A stretch of DNA of 64,000 nt from Solirubrobacter ginsenosidimutans (GCF_027587205.1 NZ_JAPDOD010000045.1:1-64000); one strand, 5' to 3'; counted from the first letter of the stretch, positions 43,768 through 54,138 are shown. Notes: generated by a model not told the origin, from the sequence alone. Program-made: numbers and translations.

Positions 43768-44880
43768 GTGTCGGTCAACGGAACCATGCAGGCCTGGGGC
43801 GAGCGTGCCGACGGCAATCCGCTCCTTGCGTTCGTCGACTCCTGCCTGCGTGGCGTAGGTCAGGTGTGCTTCATGAACAACCCGGTCACGGGGTTGGCGA
43901 TCGTCATCGCCATGTTCATCGGTGAGCCTTGGCTGGGGTTCGCCGGCCTGCTCGGCGTCGTGGTCTCGACCTTGGCGGCGATCGTGATCGGGATGGACCG
44001 CGGCGCGATCCGCGCCGGCCTGTTCGGCTTCAACGGCGTGCTCGTAGGCGGCGCCCTGTCGCTGTTCTTGCAGCCGGACTGGGACATCGTCGTGATGGTC
44101 TGGATCGTGCTCGGGGCGTCGTTGTCGACGATCCTGCACGCCGCGCTGGCCAACGTGTTCATCGGCGCCCACGCGGTGCCGCCGTTCACGCTGGCGTTCA
44201 ACTTCATCACGCTGATCTTCCTGATCGGCGCGCTGAACTTCGCCAACGGCCGGGTGGGCGGGCTGATCGCTCCGGCCGACGCGCAGGTCACGCGCGGCAG
44301 CGTCAGCAACACGCTGCGCTCCGCGGCGGACGCCGCGACGGCGAACAACCTCGAGGGCGTTCTGAACGCGATCTTCCGCGGCATCGGCCAGTTGTTCTTC
44401 GCCAACAGCATCGTCGCCGGGATCGTCATCGTGGTCGGCATCGCGGTGTGCTCACGGATCGCGGCGATCTTCGCGGTCGTCGGCTCGACCGTCGGGATGC
44501 TCACGGGCCTGGCGCTCGGGGCCAATGGCGTCGCGATCTACAACGGACTATGGGGCTTCAACTCGTTCGACGCCGCGCTCGCCGTCGGCGGCGTGTTCTT
44601 CGTCCTGACGTGGCGCTCGGGCGTGCTCGCGGTCGCCTGTGCCGTGTTCGCGGCGATGCTGTTCGGCGCCATCGGGACGCTTTTCATCCCGTGGGGCCTG
44701 CCGGCCCTGACACTGCCCTTCTGCTTCGCGACGCTGGCCTTCGTCCTGCTGAAGGGGGCTTCGACCGAGCTTGAGCCGGTCGAGGTCGCGGACATCACGA
44801 CGCCCGAGGAGCACCTCGCTCTCTCGGCCGCCGAGCGCTCGCAGCAGGAGGGCGTCGGGCGCCAGGCCGTTCCGGCCTAG
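43768..44880 (+). CDS. Urea-transporter (UT) family channel
   Basis: The 370-residue membrane protein has two homologous halves typical of the UT family: GQVCFMNNPVTGL and GFNGVLVG in the first, and GQLFFANSIVAG and LWGFNSFDAALAVGG in the second, ending in PWGLPALTLPF. It forms a channel for urea or small amides. With formamidase as the next gene, formamide or related amides may be the physiological cargo. GTG at 43768 follows GAGGAGG. Confidence 0.92.
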   Translation: MSVNGTMQAWGERADGNPLLAFVDSCLRGVGQVCFMNNPVTGLAIVIAMFIGEPWLGFAGLLGVVVSTLAAIVIGMDRGAIRAGLFGFNGVLVGGALSLFLQPDWDIVVMVWIVLGASLSTILHAALANVFIGAHAVPPFTLAFNFITLIFLIGALNFANGRVGGLIAPADAQVTRGSVSNTLRSAADAATANNLEGVLNAIFRGIGQLFFANSIVAGIVIVVGIAVCSRIAAIFAVVGSTVGMLTGLALGANGVAIYNGLWGFNSFDAALAVGGVFFVLTWRSGVLAVACAVFAAMLFGAIGTLFIPWGLPALTLPFCFATLAFVLLKGASTELEPVEVADITTPEEHLALSAAERSQQEGVGRQAVPA

Positions 44881-44913
44881 CACGGTCATCCATCGAAGTG
44901 GAGGAGTCGGCCC

Positions 44914-46167
44914 ATGCCGAAGAATCTGTTCCCGCTCGATAACACCAAGAAGTTCACCGACCAGAAGCACGTCGGGCACAACCGCTGGCACCCGGACATC
45001 CCGGCGCCGGTCAGCGTCCGGCCCGGCGACGTGTTCCGGGCGGACTGCCGTGAGTGGTTCGACGGGGCGATCAAGAACGACGACTCCGCCGAGGACGTGC
45101 GCAACGCGCCGCTTCCGGGCGTGCACGTCCTCACCGGGCCGTTCCACGTCGAAGGCGCCGAGCCGGGCGACCTGCTCGTCGTCGACATCCTCGAGATAGA
45201 CGCGTGCGATCAGGAGGACGAAGGCCCGCTCTCGGGCATGGGCTGGGGCTACACCGGCGTGTTCGCCAAGTCCAACGGCGGTGGCTTCCTGACCGAGCGC
45301 TTCCCGGACGCTTACAAGGTGATCTGGGACTTCACGGGCGACGTCGCCACCTCGCGCCACATCCCGGAATGCTCGTACGTCGGCATCCACCACCCGGGCC
45401 TGATGGGGACCGCGCCGTCGGCGGAGCTTTTGGCGAAGTGGACCAAGCGCGAGACCGACCTGATCGCGACCGATCCGGACCGCGTGCCGCCGCTGGCGCT
45501 CCCGCCGCTCCCCGACAGCGCCATCCTCGGCTCGCTGGAAGGCGACGAGTTCAACCGCGTCGCGAGCGAGGCCGCTCGCACCGCGCCGCCGCGCGAGAAC
45601 GGCGGCAACCAGGACATCAAGAACTTCACGGCGGGGACGCGGGTCTTCTATCCCGTGTTCGTCCCCGGCGCGAAGCTGTCCTTCGGCGACCTGCACTTCT
45701 CGCAGGGCGACGGCGAGATCACGTTCTGCGGCGCGATCGAGATGGGCGGGTTCATGGACCTGCACGTCGACGTGATCAAGGGCGGAATGGCGACGTACGG
45801 GATCTATGAGAACGCGATCTTCATGCCGGGCCTGCGCGACCCGCAGTACTCGGAGTGGATCGCCTTCTCCGGCGTGTCCGTGGACCTCGCGGGCAAGCAG
45901 CACTACCTGAACTCGCAACTCTCCTACGAGCGCGCGTGCCACCACGCGATCGACTACCTGATGCAGTTCGGCTACACCGACATCCAGGCCTACATGATCC
46001 TGGGCTCGGCCCCGATCGAGGGCCGCTTCTCCGGCGTCGTCGACATCCCGAACTCGTGCGCGACGGTCTACATCCCGCGGCGCATCTTCGACTTCGACGT
46101 CGCCCCGGGCCCCGGCAAGCCACACCAGGTCAAGCAGGGCATGCAAGTCCCACGATCGGCCAACTAG
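44914..46167 (+). CDS. fmdA: Formamidase
   Basis: The 417-residue protein belongs to the formamidase/acetamidase (FmdA/AmdA) family: HNRWHPDIPA, the EGAEPGDLLVVDI strand, CSYVGIHHPGLMGTAPS and the C-terminal VDIPNSCATVYIPRRIFDFD. It hydrolyses formamide to formate and ammonia in the cytoplasm. ATG at 44914 has GGAGGAG upstream. It lies 33 bases after the channel gene and 13 bases before fmdB, so the three form one operon. Confidence 0.95.
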   Translation: MPKNLFPLDNTKKFTDQKHVGHNRWHPDIPAPVSVRPGDVFRADCREWFDGAIKNDDSAEDVRNAPLPGVHVLTGPFHVEGAEPGDLLVVDILEIDACDQEDEGPLSGMGWGYTGVFAKSNGGGFLTERFPDAYKVIWDFTGDVATSRHIPECSYVGIHHPGLMGTAPSAELLAKWTKRETDLIATDPDRVPPLALPPLPDSAILGSLEGDEFNRVASEAARTAPPRENGGNQDIKNFTAGTRVFYPVFVPGAKLSFGDLHFSQGDGEITFCGAIEMGGFMDLHVDVIKGGMATYGIYENAIFMPGLRDPQYSEWIAFSGVSVDLAGKQHYLNSQLSYERACHHAIDYLMQFGYTDIQAYMILGSAPIEGRFSGVVDIPNSCATVYIPRRIFDFDVAPGPGKPHQVKQGMQVPRSAN

Positions 46168-46180
46168 AAAGGGGCCGAAG

Positions 46181-46471
46181 ATGGCGATCTACGAATACCG
46201 GTGCGAGCGTGATGGCGCATTCGAGGTGCTTCGACCCATCGGTACCGCGCCGGCGTCGGTCGCCTGCCCGGAGTGCGCGAGCGACTCCCAGCGGGTGTTC
46301 TCCAACCCGATGGTGTCGTTCGCGCCGCGGGCGCTGGTCGCCGCGCTCGACCACGAGGAGAAGTCGCGCTACGAGCCGGAGGTGGTGACGTCGCTGCCGG
46401 CCACGGGGGCGCGCAAGCGCACGCCGATGATGCCGCTGACGTCGACGATGCGGAGGTTGCCGAGGCCCTAG
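46181..46471 (+). CDS. fmdB: FmdB-family putative regulatory zinc-ribbon protein
   Basis: The 96-residue protein starts like FmdB (MAIYEYRCERDGAFEVLRPI) and has the second Cys pair CPEC. The first pair is reduced to a single Cys (RCERD instead of CxxC), so a complete zinc ribbon is doubtful. FmdB genes follow formamidase genes in several bacteria and were proposed to regulate them. GAAAGGGG lies before the ATG. Confidence 0.88.
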   Translation: MAIYEYRCERDGAFEVLRPIGTAPASVACPECASDSQRVFSNPMVSFAPRALVAALDHEEKSRYEPEVVTSLPATGARKRTPMMPLTSTMRRLPRP

Positions 46472-46823
46472 CCCGGTCGCCGTGGTTGACCGTGCGCGTT
46501 TGAGGGTCGGATCGCGGGTTTCGATCAGGTTCGTACTGTTCGATGTGGCGCGTTGGTGGGGGTGCGGAACGAGAGCGTCCTGACCGGAAGCTCTCGTTAC
46601 ACACCCCCTTCGCGCATGACTTCGTTGCTCGCCGAAACCGATCACCGGAAGGTCCGGCGCGGACCGGGGTGTCAGTACCACGCCCGTAACTGTCGGTATC
46701 CCAGCACGGCACTTCGACCCCAACAGAGCCGCGCGCCGAGCGGACCCACGCCAGCCCAGGACGGGTGGCACTGCCACTCCCCCTCCCCCACCCGGCGCAG
46801 TTGACTTTCGTCCCTCGAGGGTC
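46472..46823. other. Gene-free stretch with one perfect stem-loop
   Basis: These 352 bases between fmdB and the convergent aldo/keto reductase gene hold no frame with coding character. AACGAGAGC (46567-46575) and GCTCTCGTT (46589-46597) form a perfect 9-bp stem with a 13-base loop, about 100 bases after fmdB. No T-tract follows. It may end the fmd transcript, or mark an unrecognised small RNA. Nothing else was recognised. Confidence 0.55.
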
Positions 46824-47822
<999 letters not shown>

Positions 47823-47843
47823 GTCGTGCCTTTCGGATGCAAT

Positions 47844-47885
47844 TGTCCTCACCTGGGGACTTATCGTAGTCCTCAACTGAGGACT
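47844..47885. promoter_or_regulatory. Two TetR-type operator palindromes
   Basis: TGTCCTCA-CC-TGGGGACT (47844-47861) and the perfect AGTCCTCA-AC-TGAGGACT (47868-47885) are repeated with centres 24 bases apart. They lie in the spacer of the divergent aldo/keto reductase and TetR genes, as expected for an autoregulated TetR pair. Confidence 0.7.
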
Positions 47886-47898
47886 TGTCCAGGGACGT

Positions 47899-48474
47899 AT
47901 GCTCGTTCGGGTGACGAACGACGTCGAATCGGCTCCGCGACGCCGTCGCGACGCCGCCGCCACCCGCGAGGCGGTGCTCATCGCGGCGCGCGAGGTGTTC
48001 GCCGAGTTCGGCTACGACGGGGCGGGGACGCGTGAGATCGCGGCCGCCGCGGGCGTCGATGCACGGCTGATCGGGCGCTATTTCGGCTCCAAGGAGGGCC
48101 TGTTCACCGAGGTCGTGGAGCGTGCGTTCGAGAAGACGCTGCTGCTCGGACCCGGGCACAACCACGAGGCGGCGCGTGCCCTGCTGTCAGACCACGGGGA
48201 CGGCCCGGCCGACGGGCTGCTGATCGCGCTGCGCTCGGCCTCCAACGAGCGGGCGGCCGCGATCATGCGCGCCCACCTCGAAGCCAACTACCACCGTGCG
48301 GTCACCGACGGGCTCGCCGGTCCCCACGCCGCCGGGCGTGCGCTGCTGCTGATCGCCGTGTGCTCCGGCGTCCAGCTGATGCGCGACGTGCTCGGGCACT
48401 CCGGGCTCTCAGACGACGACGCCGGCGAGCTGGTGCCCTACCTCGAGGCCGCGCTCGACGCGATCGTCGCTTAG
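47899..48474 (+). CDS. TetR-family transcriptional regulator
   Basis: The 191-residue protein has an N-terminal TetR helix-turn-helix (about residues 18-65; [36 protein letters not shown]). The C-terminal ligand domain is helical. It should repress its own gene and the divergent aldo/keto reductase by binding the two GTCCTCA palindromes just upstream of its ATG, and be released by a small molecule. The 3' end overlaps the convergent gene by 4 bases. Confidence 0.92.
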   Translation: MLVRVTNDVESAPRRRRDAAATREAVLIAAREVFAEFGYDGAGTREIAAAAGVDARLIGRYFGSKEGLFTEVVERAFEKTLLLGPGHNHEAARALLSDHGDGPADGLLIALRSASNERAAAIMRAHLEANYHRAVTDGLAGPHAAGRALLLIAVCSGVQLMRDVLGHSGLSDDDAGELVPYLEAALDAIVA

Positions 48475-48965
48475 ACGATCGGTGGGATCCAGCCCTTCGG
48501 GCGCTTGCCGGTGCTGACGTAGCGGTAGGCCTGGATGTCGTCGAACTCGTGGCTGTCGGGCGCGTAGGCCATCATCGCGGCCTCGACGCCGCCGTGCTTG
48601 GCCACGAGCGCGGCGCCCCGCTTGGCGTTGGGCGCCTCCAGGCGCGGGGGGAGGTCGGTGGGGGGCGCCGGGCGGGCGGGCGGCTCGGTCGTCGGAAGCC
48701 GCTCGTCGGGGAACGGCATCCGGCCGGTGCGCATGTCCTCGAAGTCGTTCAGGCGGGTGAGCTCGTCGAAGCGCTGCGACGCGGAGGTCCGCAGGCGGGC
48801 GAGGCGAGGGCCGATGTCCTCGGTGATGTCGTTGAGCAGCACCGTCGCATCGATCCAGTCGTCACCGGTCATCCGCTCGGTCGCCGACTGGAGGCTGATG
48901 ATCGTCTCCGTCAGGTGATCGCGGGCGCGTCCGAGGTTGCGGAAGTGGTGCTCCTGGAAATGCAT
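48471..48965 (-). CDS. Hypothetical protein, helical with Pro-rich middle
   Basis: The 164-residue protein is not recognised. The N-terminal 80 residues are helical and charged (FRNLGRARDHLTETIISL). A Pro-rich linker follows (PARPAPPTDLPP), then a short C-terminal part with HEFDDIQAYRYVSTGKRP. No membrane segment or catalytic motif is seen. The ATG at 48965 was chosen because the codons before it lie in the spacer to fdhD and lack a ribosome-binding site. Confidence 0.6.
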   Translation of the reverse strand: MHFQEHHFRNLGRARDHLTETIISLQSATERMTGDDWIDATVLLNDITEDIGPRLARLRTSASQRFDELTRLNDFEDMRTGRMPFPDERLPTTEPPARPAPPTDLPPRLEAPNAKRGAALVAKHGGVEAAMMAYAPDSHEFDDIQAYRYVSTGKRPKGWIPPIV

Positions 48966-48993
48966 ACCACTTCGGGATACCCGCCACGGGGTA

Positions 48994-49740
48994 TTAGGTG
49001 ACGCGCTCGGGCCTCGCATACACGTTGATCCTGCCCATTCGGGCGAAGCCGGCGAGCGTCATCCCACGATCTTCGGCCAGGGACACGGCGAGCGATGTCG
49101 GCGCCCCGACGCCGACCAGGATCGGCGCTCCCGCCACCGCGGCCTTCTGGACGAGCTCGAACGAGAGCCGGCCGGAGACGCACAGGATGTGGTCGTGCAG
49201 CGGCAGCAGGCCTTCGCGCAGGGCGCGGCCGATGACCTTGTCCATCGCGTTGTGGCGGCCGACGTCCTCGCGCACGTGGACCAGCTCGCCGTCGGGCGTG
49301 AACAGGCCGGTGGCGTGCAGGCCGCCGGTGCGGGCGAAGCCCGGCTGGCGCAGCCGCTCCGGCAGGTCGGCGAGCAGCGCGCGGTCGATCGTCGGGCCGG
49401 GCGGGAGGTTCGGCGCATGGATCGCGACCTCCTCGAGCGCGCCCTTGCCGCACACCCCGCACGAGGACGTCGTGTAGAAGGAGCGGGCGGACGGGTCTCG
49501 CAGCAGCGGGCCTGTGACCTCGATCGTGTTGACCGCGAAGTCCTCGGTCAGCCCGACCGGCCGCGCCTCGGTGATCAGCCCTTCGCCGTAGAGGAAGCCG
49601 AGCGCGAGCTCCTCGTCGTTGTCGGGCGTGCGCATGGTCACGGCCAGTGGGGCGCCGTCGACGCGGATCTCCAGCGGCTCCTCGATCGCGACCTCGTCGC
49701 TGATGCCGTCGTGGACGACGGTGCGGCTCAGCTCATGCAC
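48994..49740 (-). CDS. fdhD: Formate dehydrogenase accessory sulfurtransferase FdhD
   Basis: The 248-residue protein has the redox motif SSCGVCGKG with the two essential cysteines and the DVGRHNAMDK segment. It transfers sulfur from IscS to the molybdenum cofactor, which is needed for formate dehydrogenase activity. It is the last gene of the fdh operon and overlaps the catalytic-subunit gene by 8 bases. Confidence 0.95.
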   Translation of the reverse strand: MHELSRTVVHDGISDEVAIEEPLEIRVDGAPLAVTMRTPDNDEELALGFLYGEGLITEARPVGLTEDFAVNTIEVTGPLLRDPSARSFYTTSSCGVCGKGALEEVAIHAPNLPPGPTIDRALLADLPERLRQPGFARTGGLHATGLFTPDGELVHVREDVGRHNAMDKVIGRALREGLLPLHDHILCVSGRLSFELVQKAAVAGAPILVGVGAPTSLAVSLAEDRGMTLAGFARMGRINVYARPERVT

Positions 49741-51805
49741 TGGCGAGCGCCGGCGTCAGGGACGCCTCCTCGCCGATCGGCCGGACGTCGACCGCGATCA
49801 CCTTGTACTCCGGGCAGGACGTATTGACGTCGGACGAGCTGCCGATCAGCAGGTTCGTCCGGGTCTCCGGGAAGTGGAACGTGGTGAAGACGTGCCCGCG
49901 CTCGATCCGGTCGGTGATCTGCGCGGTGATCTCCGTGCGGCCCTGGCGGCTGCGGACCGAGATCACGTCGCCGTCGTTGATCCAGAGGCGGTCGGCGTCG
50001 TCGGGGTGGATCTCGATGTAGTCGCGGTCGTTGAGCTCGACGTTGCCCGTGCGGCGGGTCATCGTGCCCGCGTTGTAGTGCTGCAGGCGGCGGCCGGTCA
50101 CGAGGATCAGCGGGAACTCCTCGTCGGCGGCGTCGCCGGGCGCCTTGTAGGGCAGCGCAGCGAAGTGCGCCTTGCCGCCGGGGAGCTCGAAGTGGTCCTC
50201 GTAGAGGATCGGCGCGTCGGTGCCGTCGGGCGCGACCGGCCACTGCAGGCCCTTGCGGCCGAGCCGCGCGTGGCTGATCCCGCTCCAGTGCGGGGTGAGC
50301 TTGGCGACCTCGTCCATCGCCTCGGCGGGCGTCTCCCACGGAAGCTCGTGCCCGAGCGCGGACGAGACGAGCTTGATGATCTCGAAGTCGGTCTTCGCGC
50401 CGCCGGGCGGGGTGATCGCGGGTTCGACGAGTTGCACGCGGCGCTCGGCGTTGGTGAACGTGCCCTGCTTCTCCAGGAACGAGCTGGCGGGCAGGATCAC
50501 GTCCGCGTACCGGGTCGTCTCGGTCTCGAAGATGTCCTGGCAGACCATGAACTCGAGGTTCTCGAGCGCCGCGACGACGTGCGCGGTGTTCGGGTCCGTC
50601 TGCGCGACGTCCTCGCCGAAGATGTACATCGCCTTCAGGTCGCCCGCGACCGCCGCGTCGAACATCTGCGGGATCGTGTAGCCCTTCTCGCGCGGGACCT
50701 TCACGTTCCACTCGTCCTCGAAGAGCTTCGCCGTGCCCTCGTCGCCGACGGAGCGGTAGGCGGTGTAGGTGTCCGGCAGCGCGCCCATGTCGCTCGAGCC
50801 CTGCACGTTGTTCTGGCCGCGCAGCGGGAGCAGGGCGGCGCCCGCGCGACCCACGTTGCCCGTCATCAGCGCGACGTTGCAGATCAGCTGCACGACCTCG
50901 GAGCCGTACTTGTGCTCGGTCACGCCGAGGCCCCAGCTGAAGCAGGCGTTGTCGGCCTCGCCGTAGATGTGGGCGGCCTTGGTGATGTCCGCGGCGGGGA
51001 CGCCGGAGATCTCCTCGACGATCTCGGGCGTGTACTGCGGGAGCAGCTCGAGCAGCGTGTCGTAGCCGACCGTGCGCGCCTCGATGAAGTCGGGCTTGGT
51101 GAGGCCGTCGCGGTGGATCACGTGGGCGATGCCGAGCATCACGGCGGCGTTGGAACCGGGGCGCGGGCTGAGGTGCAGGACGCCGTAGTCGGCGAGCTCG
51201 ATCCGGCGCGGGTCGATCGTCACGAGCTTCATCCCGCGCAGCGTCGCCTGCTTGATACGGGCGCCGACGACCGGATGGCCCTCGGTCGGATTGGCGCCGA
51301 TCAGGATCGTCGCGTCGGTGTGGTCGAAGTCGCTGAAGGAGCCGGTCGCGCCCGAGAGGCCGAACGACTTGCGCAGGGCGAACGAGGTCGGCGAGTGGCA
51401 GACGCGGCTGCAGTTGTCGATGTTGTTGGTGCCGATCGCGGCGCGCATCAGGCGCTGCATCGCGTAGCAGTCCTCGTTGGTGGCTCTCGACGAGGCGAGG
51501 CCGGCGATCGCGTCCGGGCCGTGGTCGCGCTTGATGCGGCCGAGCTCGGTCTGGATGCGGTGGATCGCCTCTTCCCAGGTCGCGATCCGGAACTCCCCGT
51601 TCTCCTTGATCAGCGGGGAGGTGAGGCGGTCGCGGCGGCGGGAGAACTGATGGGCGAAGCGGCCCTTCAGGCAGGTGTGACCCTCGTTGGCGGGGCCGTC
51701 GAGCGCCGGGCTGATCGACGCGACCTTGCCGTTGCGGGCGTGAGCCTCGAGGCGGCAGCCGACGCCGCAATAGCCACAGGTCGTAGTGACGGTCGAGTCG
51801 AACAT
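49733..51805 (-). CDS. fdhA: Formate dehydrogenase catalytic subunit (Mo/W-bisMGD)
   Basis: The 690-residue molybdopterin oxidoreductase has an N-terminal [4Fe-4S] ligand set (C10, C13, C17 and a later Cys in HTCLKG). The Mo ligand lies in NCSRVCHSP as Cys, not selenocysteine. The chain continues into typical MGD-binding domains (GANPTEGHPVVG; LRGQNNVQGSSDMG) and the C-terminal ANDG-like WINDGD. It oxidises formate to CO2 in the cytoplasm. The ATG at 51805 starts directly before the cluster, since longer frames run into the ferredoxin gene. Confidence 0.95.
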   Translation of the reverse strand: MFDSTVTTTCGYCGVGCRLEAHARNGKVASISPALDGPANEGHTCLKGRFAHQFSRRRDRLTSPLIKENGEFRIATWEEAIHRIQTELGRIKRDHGPDAIAGLASSRATNEDCYAMQRLMRAAIGTNNIDNCSRVCHSPTSFALRKSFGLSGATGSFSDFDHTDATILIGANPTEGHPVVGARIKQATLRGMKLVTIDPRRIELADYGVLHLSPRPGSNAAVMLGIAHVIHRDGLTKPDFIEARTVGYDTLLELLPQYTPEIVEEISGVPAADITKAAHIYGEADNACFSWGLGVTEHKYGSEVVQLICNVALMTGNVGRAGAALLPLRGQNNVQGSSDMGALPDTYTAYRSVGDEGTAKLFEDEWNVKVPREKGYTIPQMFDAAVAGDLKAMYIFGEDVAQTDPNTAHVVAALENLEFMVCQDIFETETTRYADVILPASSFLEKQGTFTNAERRVQLVEPAITPPGGAKTDFEIIKLVSSALGHELPWETPAEAMDEVAKLTPHWSGISHARLGRKGLQWPVAPDGTDAPILYEDHFELPGGKAHFAALPYKAPGDAADEEFPLILVTGRRLQHYNAGTMTRRTGNVELNDRDYIEIHPDDADRLWINDGDVISVRSRQGRTEITAQITDRIERGHVFTTFHFPETRTNLLIGSSSDVNTSCPEYKVIAVDVRPIGEEASLTPALASA

Positions 51806-51807
51806 GG

Positions 51808-52437
51808 CTACCTCACCAGGTCTAGCAGGGAGATCTCGGTAATGGCGTCGGTCGGGCAGGTGTCGGCGCAGGCGCCGCAGGACACGCAGACGGAGTCGCG
51901 GAAGCCCTGGTCCAGGCCCGCCGCGATGTTGGCCTGGAACCCGCGGCCGGTCGCGGTCAGTGCGAACGTGCCCTGGACCTCGTCGCACGCGCGCACGCAG
52001 CGCCCGCACGAAATGCAGAACTCGTGCTGGATCGCGAGGTACGGGTGGCGCTCGTCGACCTCGCGGGTGTGCTGCGTCCCTGGCCAGCGGGGCTCGCCGA
52101 CGTCGAGCATCCGGGCGACCTGCGCAAGTTCGGTGTGCTCGGCCGGCGGCTCGGGCAGCTCGGAGAGGACGAGCTCGACGACCGCGGTGGCGACGCGGCG
52201 GGCGGTCGTGTCGTCGGTCGAGACCTTCATCCCCTCGCGGGCGACCGTCGTGCAGGAGGCGACCGGCCCGGGCGCGCCCTCGATGCCGACGAGGCACACG
52301 CGGCAGGCGCCGAACGGGGCCTGGCGCTCGTCGAAGCACAGCGTCGGGATCTCGGTGTCGTTCGCGCGGGCGGCGTCGAGCACCGTCGTCCCCGGTGGGA
52401 CGGTGACTTCCCGGCCGTCGATCTCGAACGTGATCAC
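51808..52437 (-). CDS. Ferredoxin-like iron-sulfur subunit of formate dehydrogenase (HoxU/NuoG-N type)
   Basis: The 209-residue protein has an N-terminal plant-type [2Fe-2S] domain with CFDERQAPFGACRVC and a later Cys, then two [4Fe-4S] motifs CISCGRCVRAC and CVSCGACADTC. It corresponds to the N-terminal Fe-S part of soluble FdsA-type formate dehydrogenases or of HoxU, here encoded separately. It carries electrons between the NADH-side subunit and the catalytic subunit. GTG at 52437 overlaps the upstream stop (GTGA). Confidence 0.9.
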   Translation of the reverse strand: MITFEIDGREVTVPPGTTVLDAARANDTEIPTLCFDERQAPFGACRVCLVGIEGAPGPVASCTTVAREGMKVSTDDTTARRVATAVVELVLSELPEPPAEHTELAQVARMLDVGEPRWPGTQHTREVDERHPYLAIQHEFCISCGRCVRACDEVQGTFALTATGRGFQANIAAGLDQGFRDSVCVSCGACADTCPTDAITEISLLDLVR

Positions 52438-54065
52438 TTCAGCCCCAGCTCTTCGGGGAAGTGGGCGAGCAGGCTGCGGATCGGCGCGGGCATGCCACCG
52501 CCGTGAGCGCACAGGCTGCCGAGCTCCAGCGTCTCCAGCAATTGTTCCAGACGCTCACGGTCTACCCGCTCGTCGCTCTTGAACATCGCGTGCGCGCGCT
52601 GGAGGCCGATCCGGCACGGGAAGCACTTGCCGCAGCTCTCCGCGGCGCCGAAGTGCAGCAGGTGGGTGGCGACGGCGCGCATGTCCGTCAGCTCTTCGAA
52701 CGCCACGATCCCGCCGTGGCCGACCATGCAGCCCTCTTGCGCGAGCGCCTTGAAGTCGAAGACCGTGTCGAGCTTGTGCCCAGGGAGGATGCCCGCGAGC
52801 GGGCCGCCGATCTGCAGCGCCTTGATCGCCTTGCCGCTGGCCATGCCGCCGGCGACGTCCTCGCACAGCTCGCGGACCGTCATGCCGAACGGGACCTCGT
52901 AGGCGCCGGGCTTGGCGAAGCGCTCGTTGAAGCAGACGATCTTGCTGCCGGGGGTCGCGTCTTCGGGGCTGAGTTGTTTGTAGGCGTCGGCGCCGTGCTT
53001 GGCGATGAAGGCGATGTTGCAGAGTGTCTCGACGTTGTTGACGACCGTGGGAAGACCGTGGACACCGCGCTCGGCGGGGAACGGGGGGCGCGCGGAGACC
53101 GTCCCTCTGAGTCCCTGCAGGCAGGCGAGCAGGGCGGTCTCCTCGCCCACCACGTAGGAGCCGGCGCCCTCGACGATCGTGATGTCGAAGCGCTCTCCGA
53201 GGTGACCTTGCGCACGCGCTTCTTCGATCGCCCGGTCGAGGGCGGGCTTGGAGCGCGGGTACTCGGAGCGGGTGAGGACGAAGCCGTGGGCGGCGCCGAC
53301 CGCGTAGCCCGCGAGCGCGAGGCCCTCGAGCAGCAGGTGCGGGTTCTCCTCCATCAGCAGCTTGTCGATGTAGGAGCCGGGGTCGCCCTCGTCGCCGTTG
53401 GCGACGATGACCTTGTCGGGGTTGGGCGACTTGGCGGCGAACTCCCACTTCATGCCCGCGGGGAAGCCGGCGCCGCCGCGGCCCTTGACGTCGGCCGCCT
53501 TGACCGCGGCGAGGAGCTCCTCCGGCGTGCCCTGGAGCGCTTTCGCGTAGCCCGACCAGTCGCCGGGGCGGGTGAGGACGGGTTCGTCGAGCAAGCTGAG
53601 GAAGACGGGCTCGGGCGCGGGGATGCTCGCGTTGGCCAGCAGCCGCTCGATCGCGCCGGGGCCGGCGTCGATCGTGTCGCCGTCTCTGACCGCCGGGCCG
53701 GCGTGACAGTAGCCGAGGCAGACGGTCTCGGCCAGCGAGACGGACTTGTCGTCCTTGCGCTCGCCCAGCTTCAGGCCAAGCGCGTCCTCGATCGTGTCGA
53801 CGTGAGCGTCGCCGGTGGCCGCGAAACAGGCGGTGCCGGTACACACGCGCACGTGGCGTTCGCCGCGCGGGACGAGCAGGTCGTCGTAGAACGTCGACAC
53901 GCCGTGCACCGCCGCCTCGGGCAGCCCCGAGCGCTCCGCGGCGACCCTGCGGTCGTCGTCGGTGATCTCTCCCCGTTGATCCATCGCCTCTTTGAGCACT
54001 TCGAGCGCGGTGGGCGCTCCCTGCTCATGGTGGCGCCGGACCAGTTCCACCAGATTGCGCGACAC
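52434..54065 (-). CDS. NuoE-NuoF-like fused NADH/FMN subunit of formate dehydrogenase
   Basis: The protein has 543 residues. Residues 1-150 are a thioredoxin-like [2Fe-2S] domain (NuoE/FdsG type; CTGTACF and CLGYCHAGP). The rest is NuoF/FdsB type with the FMN/NADH loop GRGGAGFPAGMKW and the [4Fe-4S] motif ESCGKCFPCRIG. It passes electrons from formate to NAD. GTG at 54065 was chosen since it starts at the first conserved helix. It is divergent from the LysR gene. Confidence 0.93.
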   Translation of the reverse strand: MSRNLVELVRRHHEQGAPTALEVLKEAMDQRGEITDDDRRVAAERSGLPEAAVHGVSTFYDDLLVPRGERHVRVCTGTACFAATGDAHVDTIEDALGLKLGERKDDKSVSLAETVCLGYCHAGPAVRDGDTIDAGPGAIERLLANASIPAPEPVFLSLLDEPVLTRPGDWSGYAKALQGTPEELLAAVKAADVKGRGGAGFPAGMKWEFAAKSPNPDKVIVANGDEGDPGSYIDKLLMEENPHLLLEGLALAGYAVGAAHGFVLTRSEYPRSKPALDRAIEEARAQGHLGERFDITIVEGAGSYVVGEETALLACLQGLRGTVSARPPFPAERGVHGLPTVVNNVETLCNIAFIAKHGADAYKQLSPEDATPGSKIVCFNERFAKPGAYEVPFGMTVRELCEDVAGGMASGKAIKALQIGGPLAGILPGHKLDTVFDFKALAQEGCMVGHGGIVAFEELTDMRAVATHLLHFGAAESCGKCFPCRIGLQRAHAMFKSDERVDRERLEQLLETLELGSLCAHGGGMPAPIRSLLAHFPEELGLK

Positions 54066-54121
54066 GGCGCGAACTGTCGCGCTAGAAGCCGCAATTGTCC
54101 AACTGCTGCGATGAATGCTTT

Positions 54122-54138
54122 GATAGACGCGACCTATC
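54122..54138. promoter_or_regulatory. LysR-type binding site (ATAG-N7-CTAT)
   Basis: GATAG and CTATC flank the seven bases ACGCGAC, directly before the LysR GTG at 54139. This fits the T-N11-A rule of LysR regulators and lies in the 73-base gap to the fdh operon. Confidence 0.55.
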
